From: Arabidopsis thaliana
Taxonomy: Eukaryota; Streptophyta; Magnoliopsida; Brassicales; Brassicaceae
Direction: 5' to 3'
Assembly (NCBI RefSeq): GCF_000001735.4
Contig: NC_003070.9
Span: forward strand, 7,750,001 to 7,814,000
DNA length: 64,000 nt
The position numbers were made by a program, and so were the translations under genes. Each line of letters starts with the position of its first letter. The stretch's first letter is position 1. Of this stretch, positions 60,741 to 64,000 are shown piece by piece. The notes under the pieces were generated by a model. That model was not told where the DNA came from. It searched no databases and saw only the letters and a program-made list of their open reading frames with translations.

Positions 60741-61478
60741 ATAATATTAGTGTTAGATTTCTTTCCTCAATTGTTAGGACATTATATATAACTTTTTGTG
60801 AAAGTATATATTGTATATCTTAGTTTTATAAATTAAGATAAATGTATCCATTCGTAAATAAACAGATGGAAGATTATCTTAATATTGACATTGCTAAGTT
60901 CATAGGATGAAGATTTAACTTTAAAAACAAAATTGCTAGCTTCTCAACACTTATTTGCCCCAAAAAAAAAAACTTCTGAAAACTTTAATTCAATATTCTA
61001 AAAGTTCATGAGATTTGGTGAAATTTTAGAAATATGAAGTTATATTTCAGACATCATAAACTTGAAATTTTTATAAATTCTTTAAATTAACGATTTTATA
61101 AAATATTGTGCAAAATTTTATAATTTTGGTAACCCAGGCAAAGATTGGTCCAAAATAAGCATTTTTCTTTGACTTTTGAAATATGGGATCTACAAAGACA
61201 CAACACAGAATCTGCAAATATGGAGACCAACCAAAAATCCAAATTTGCCAGATTCTGCCAAGTCAACAACAAAATTATAGAATATTGTCGGTTTTAGAAA
61301 ATTATAATGGATAGATTACAGGGGAAGGAAAAAAATCTTAAGATTATTTCTTAATAGAAAAAGACTATTAAGGAAGATAATAGACAATTAAGGAAGAAAA
61401 TCTAAATCTGATGAGAAATATCTATTCAGTTTTTCTTTCTTTTTTTTTTGTCTTAACTACACAAGTGGAAACGAAATA

Positions 61479-61978
61479 CAGTAAAACCTCTATAAATTAT
61501 TATTCGATAAATTAATAAATTTTTCCGGTATAGAGTTGGGACCAATGTAAAAATTGATACAAATTGATAAATTAATAAGATAATAATTTTTTTGAAAATT
61601 TTATATAAATATATGGTCCTATCAATAGTATAAATTAATAATTGTATAAATTTACAAATATTTATTATAAATATCATATGTAAAATATGATTCTATTAAT
61701 GTTTTTCTTCAATTTTATTAATTTTTTGTAGTATTCAATTCTAGTATTTTACAACATCAAAAAAAATTTGTATTATTTTTTAAACTTAATAATTGTTTTA
61801 TACTTGTAATTGGTTTCATAAATACTATCGATTATAAAGAAAAAAACTACATCTTATATTGAATTATTGTAAGAATTTCCAAAATTTGTACAATTTTATT
61901 AATTTATCGATAAATAATATCTCTCTAAATTAGTAATTTTTTTTGTCTCAATATTATTAATTTAAAGAGATTTTACTG
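61479..61978. mobile_element. Emigrant-type MITE (pogo-like)
   Basis: The left end begins CAGTAAAACCTCTATAAATT and the right end, read on the other strand, begins CAGTAAAATCTCTTTAAATT, so the terminal inverted repeats match at about 18 of 20 bases. A TA dinucleotide flanks each end (61477-61478 and 61979-61980), the target of Tc1/mariner/pogo elements. The size (500 bases), very high AT content and end sequence fit the Arabidopsis Emigrant family as I remember it. It has no coding capacity. Confidence 0.85.
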
Positions 61979-62386
61979 TAGCCATGTTTTTAGTATAAAC
62001 TGAGAAGATAAAATTTTCCGTTACAAATTAACAACAAATTGTGTAGTAAAAGGTTATTTATGTGTCAGATTTTTCTTTTTTGTTGTCTTCTCCTGACTAT
62101 AACTTCTATGGCAGTGTAATTTTGAAAAAAAAAAGAAACAGAACACATATAAGAATAACATAATGAAGATAAGATTTCTTTTTTTTTGTGAAAATTAAAG
62201 AAGATAAAACTTGATTTGCTTTTCGCCCATAAAACTATAAAATGGTGTTGCCAAAAAGAATAGTATACAAAAATAACACGACTCTTCATCGTCTTCTCAT
62301 GGCAAAAAAAAGTTCACTTTTTTATGGGTTGTTGGAAAAAAATATGAATAAATTTTTAAAAATGGTATACATAAATAAATAATACA

Positions 62387-63975
62387 TTATTGGCTACTGA
62401 GTTGAGGAACCTTTGTTTCATAGTCGGAGACTTCATGATCAACTTGTGTCTCCGCCGTCACTCCCGGAATATCACTCTGCTGAGCTGGCATCATCTCTTC
62501 TATACTGGGACCCACACCTTCATGCTGGCACATTGACCAAAAAAGTCAACATTTTTAACTTAAGTTATTAAAGACAAAAAAAAAGACCAAAAAAAACCTG
62601 TTGCTGCATAGAAGCGAATAAGGCCGAGGATGAATACGCCTGAGCCCACTCAGGGAACATTTCACCATTGTGGTTCGTCACGTGGCATTCACTCATGTTG
62701 TTTTGGTTCGAGCTTGAGCTACTTCCTTGCAACAATGGTTCATACATTGCCGATGATAATTCTCTGCCAATTTTACATTTCTTTAAAGTAAAAATTTACT
62801 GAATTTTCTTGATCAAGATTATAAAAAAATGTGAAAAGTTTACAAATCTTCTTGATCAAAGAAAAAAAAACAATTATAGTACCTGAGTTGGTTAGAATGG
62901 GCCGATGCATCAAACAAATGGGTTTGATTGGTCCCATTTTCAGGTAGCCAACCTTCAACGACGTCATTTACAAAAGGACCACCAATGTTTGGTTGCATAG
63001 TAGATGCTTCATACGAAGATAAATGGTTGCTCATGAGATGGTCTCGCCGTTGGACAACATGTGTTAGAGTGTCGAGAAGTTGCTTCTCAGAAACTTCGTA
63101 TTCCTCCATGGTCGTGAATCTTATTGGATCCGGTTCGTATCTCCTGCTCATATTATATAGTAAGCAATCATGATTTGAGTTAAAAAAATTATAAACTATA
63201 ACATATAACATTTATTTTTCGAGTAAAAACCTTAGTTCTTCTTCTGCCATTTGGAGTTGTTGTTGTAACCTACAAACTTCATGCTCAAGTTCCTAGATTT
63301 CCGATTTCAAGCGAGACATTTAGAAATATATCTATGTCTTCTAATTAATTGATGGAATAACGATTAATTACCTCGACGTCAGAGTTGATAGCTGCAGGGC
63401 TTTTTCAAAATAATTATATGAAAGAAAAAAAAAGTTTAGTGTATAGTTTAAATGTGTTTTGAAGGAGTGTATCTTGGTAAACATATGAAAATTATAAAAT
63501 CAATTATAACGACAAACCGAAGGAATTTACGGACTTCGTGACTTGAAGAGCGATGTCATTTTCAGTCTTGAGTTGCTGCAGAATCCTTAGTAGACACTTT
63601 CACATAACAACAACATTATTCTTGACTTTAAGGAAACAACATAATGAGGAACAAACTAATCACTATGATTAGAACTAACCTCTTTGTTTTGAATATCTCT
63701 GCAAACAAACCAAAAAAGAAAAGAGAGGGTCATGAAAAATTTATTATACCCATATGATCAAGTGTAATGTAACAAAAGAAAAACTGATATACATACGGGC
63801 GTCTATTCTGGTCAGGAAAGTATAGAGCACTGAAAGAAAACAAATCAAATAACCAAAGTCAAAATTTACTAAAAATGTAGTAATTTATAAAACTTGGAAA
63901 AGAAAGTAGTTTTTAGCGTACCTCTCTCGTTCTTGTTTAGGAAGATTGATGAATCTTGAAAAAACGTCTTCAATC
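62387..63975 (-). CDS. AGL104: MIKC* MADS-box factor AGL104 (At1g22130), 5' end outside the window
   Basis: Nine exons are in view: 63975-63922, 63829-63797, 63698-63680, 63596-63535, 63399-63372, 63292-63231, 63143-62883, 62763-62598 and 62524-62387. They encode the last 273 residues. The MADS domain itself lies beyond the right edge; about 62 residues are missing if the protein is 335 aa. The visible part starts with the post-MADS segment (IEDVFSRFINLPKQERES). The extended K-like region of MIKC* proteins follows (CLLRILQQLKTENDIALQVT, ELEHEVCRLQQQLQMAEEEL, RYEPDPIRFTTMEEYEVSEK, LTHVVQRRDHL). The C-terminal region is Gln/Ser/Asn-rich and ends VPQLSSQ. AGL104 with AGL66 and AGL30/65/94 forms heterodimers that drive late pollen gene expression. 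The splice site at 63535 (AA|GTCCGT) is the least certain but keeps the frame. Confidence 0.92.
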
Positions 63976-64000
63976 CTAAAGAGACAGAGAACTAAGATAT

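Larger units (their letters stand above)
59633..62386. other. Intergenic region with leader intron and MITE
   Basis: The left part is the leader of the AT-hook gene: a short exon piece 59633-59643, an intron 59644-60190 and an upstream exon from 60191. Then come a 55-base tandem duplication (60631-60740), AT-rich DNA, and the MITE at 61479-61978. The AGL104 3' untranslated region is at the right. No further coding region is seen. Confidence 0.5.

Noticed and set aside
1..64000. tRNA, rRNA or snoRNA genes
   Set aside because: No stretch with a tRNA B-box (GGTTCGAnTCC type) or rRNA similarity was recognised by eye. A covariance-model search would be needed to exclude them.

Overview
The window reads as plant nuclear DNA and matches Arabidopsis thaliana chromosome 1, roughly the At1g22015 to At1g22130 interval. 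Genes are well spaced, rich in short GT-AG introns, and separated by AT-rich DNA. Spliced exons rebuild full-length proteins whose lengths match the known Arabidopsis products where I remember them (398, 599, 333, 475, 119, 1999, 384, 329 and 441 aa). Locus numbers and names come from memory of these proteins. Exon boundaries were worked out by hand from splice signals and reading-frame continuity.

Layout, left to right: a beta-1,3-galactosyltransferase (minus, 1225-3425); a SHM6-type serine hydroxymethyltransferase (plus, 4599-7087) with an upstream ORF; a BYPASS1-related protein (minus, 9337-10415); a deletion derivative of a Mutator-like transposon (11206-12111); about 6 kb without a recognised gene; an F-box/kelch protein (plus, 18370-19797); the prenylated ubiquitin-fold protein MUB6 (plus, 21897-22843); a 1999-residue NT-C2/coiled-coil protein (minus, 23373-30586); an AT-rich 5.3 kb gap with a G-box cluster; a 72-residue orphan (plus, 35889-36107); a 3.5 kb gap with a hairpin-bearing minisatellite; the bZIP factor TGA3 (plus, 39651-41821); a papain-like protease with a stop codon right after its catalytic Cys (minus, 42404-44627); EMB2204 (plus, 45721-47252); an inositol-pentakisphosphate 2-kinase paralogue (minus, 48023-50030); a FANTASTIC FOUR-like acidic protein (minus, 51625-52473); an unrecognised 12-exon AT-hook protein (minus, 56655-59632); an Emigrant-type MITE (61479-61978); and the 3' two-thirds or more of the MIKC* MADS gene AGL104 (minus, 62387 past the right edge).

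The genes are independent eukaryotic units rather than an operon. Their roles are mixed: cell-wall glycosylation, one-carbon metabolism, ubiquitin-related processes, salicylate-responsive transcription, inositol phosphate kinase chemistry and pollen MADS regulation. Several have paralogues I recall on the other arm of chromosome 1 (MUB5, TGA7, AGL66, B3GALT7), which fits a retained whole-genome-duplication block. The strongest items for follow-up are the protease nonsense codon, the AT-hook gene, the MULE derivative, the internal repeat in the giant coiled-coil protein, the hairpin minisatellite and the four-G-box island. I did not find a clearly new multi-gene system.
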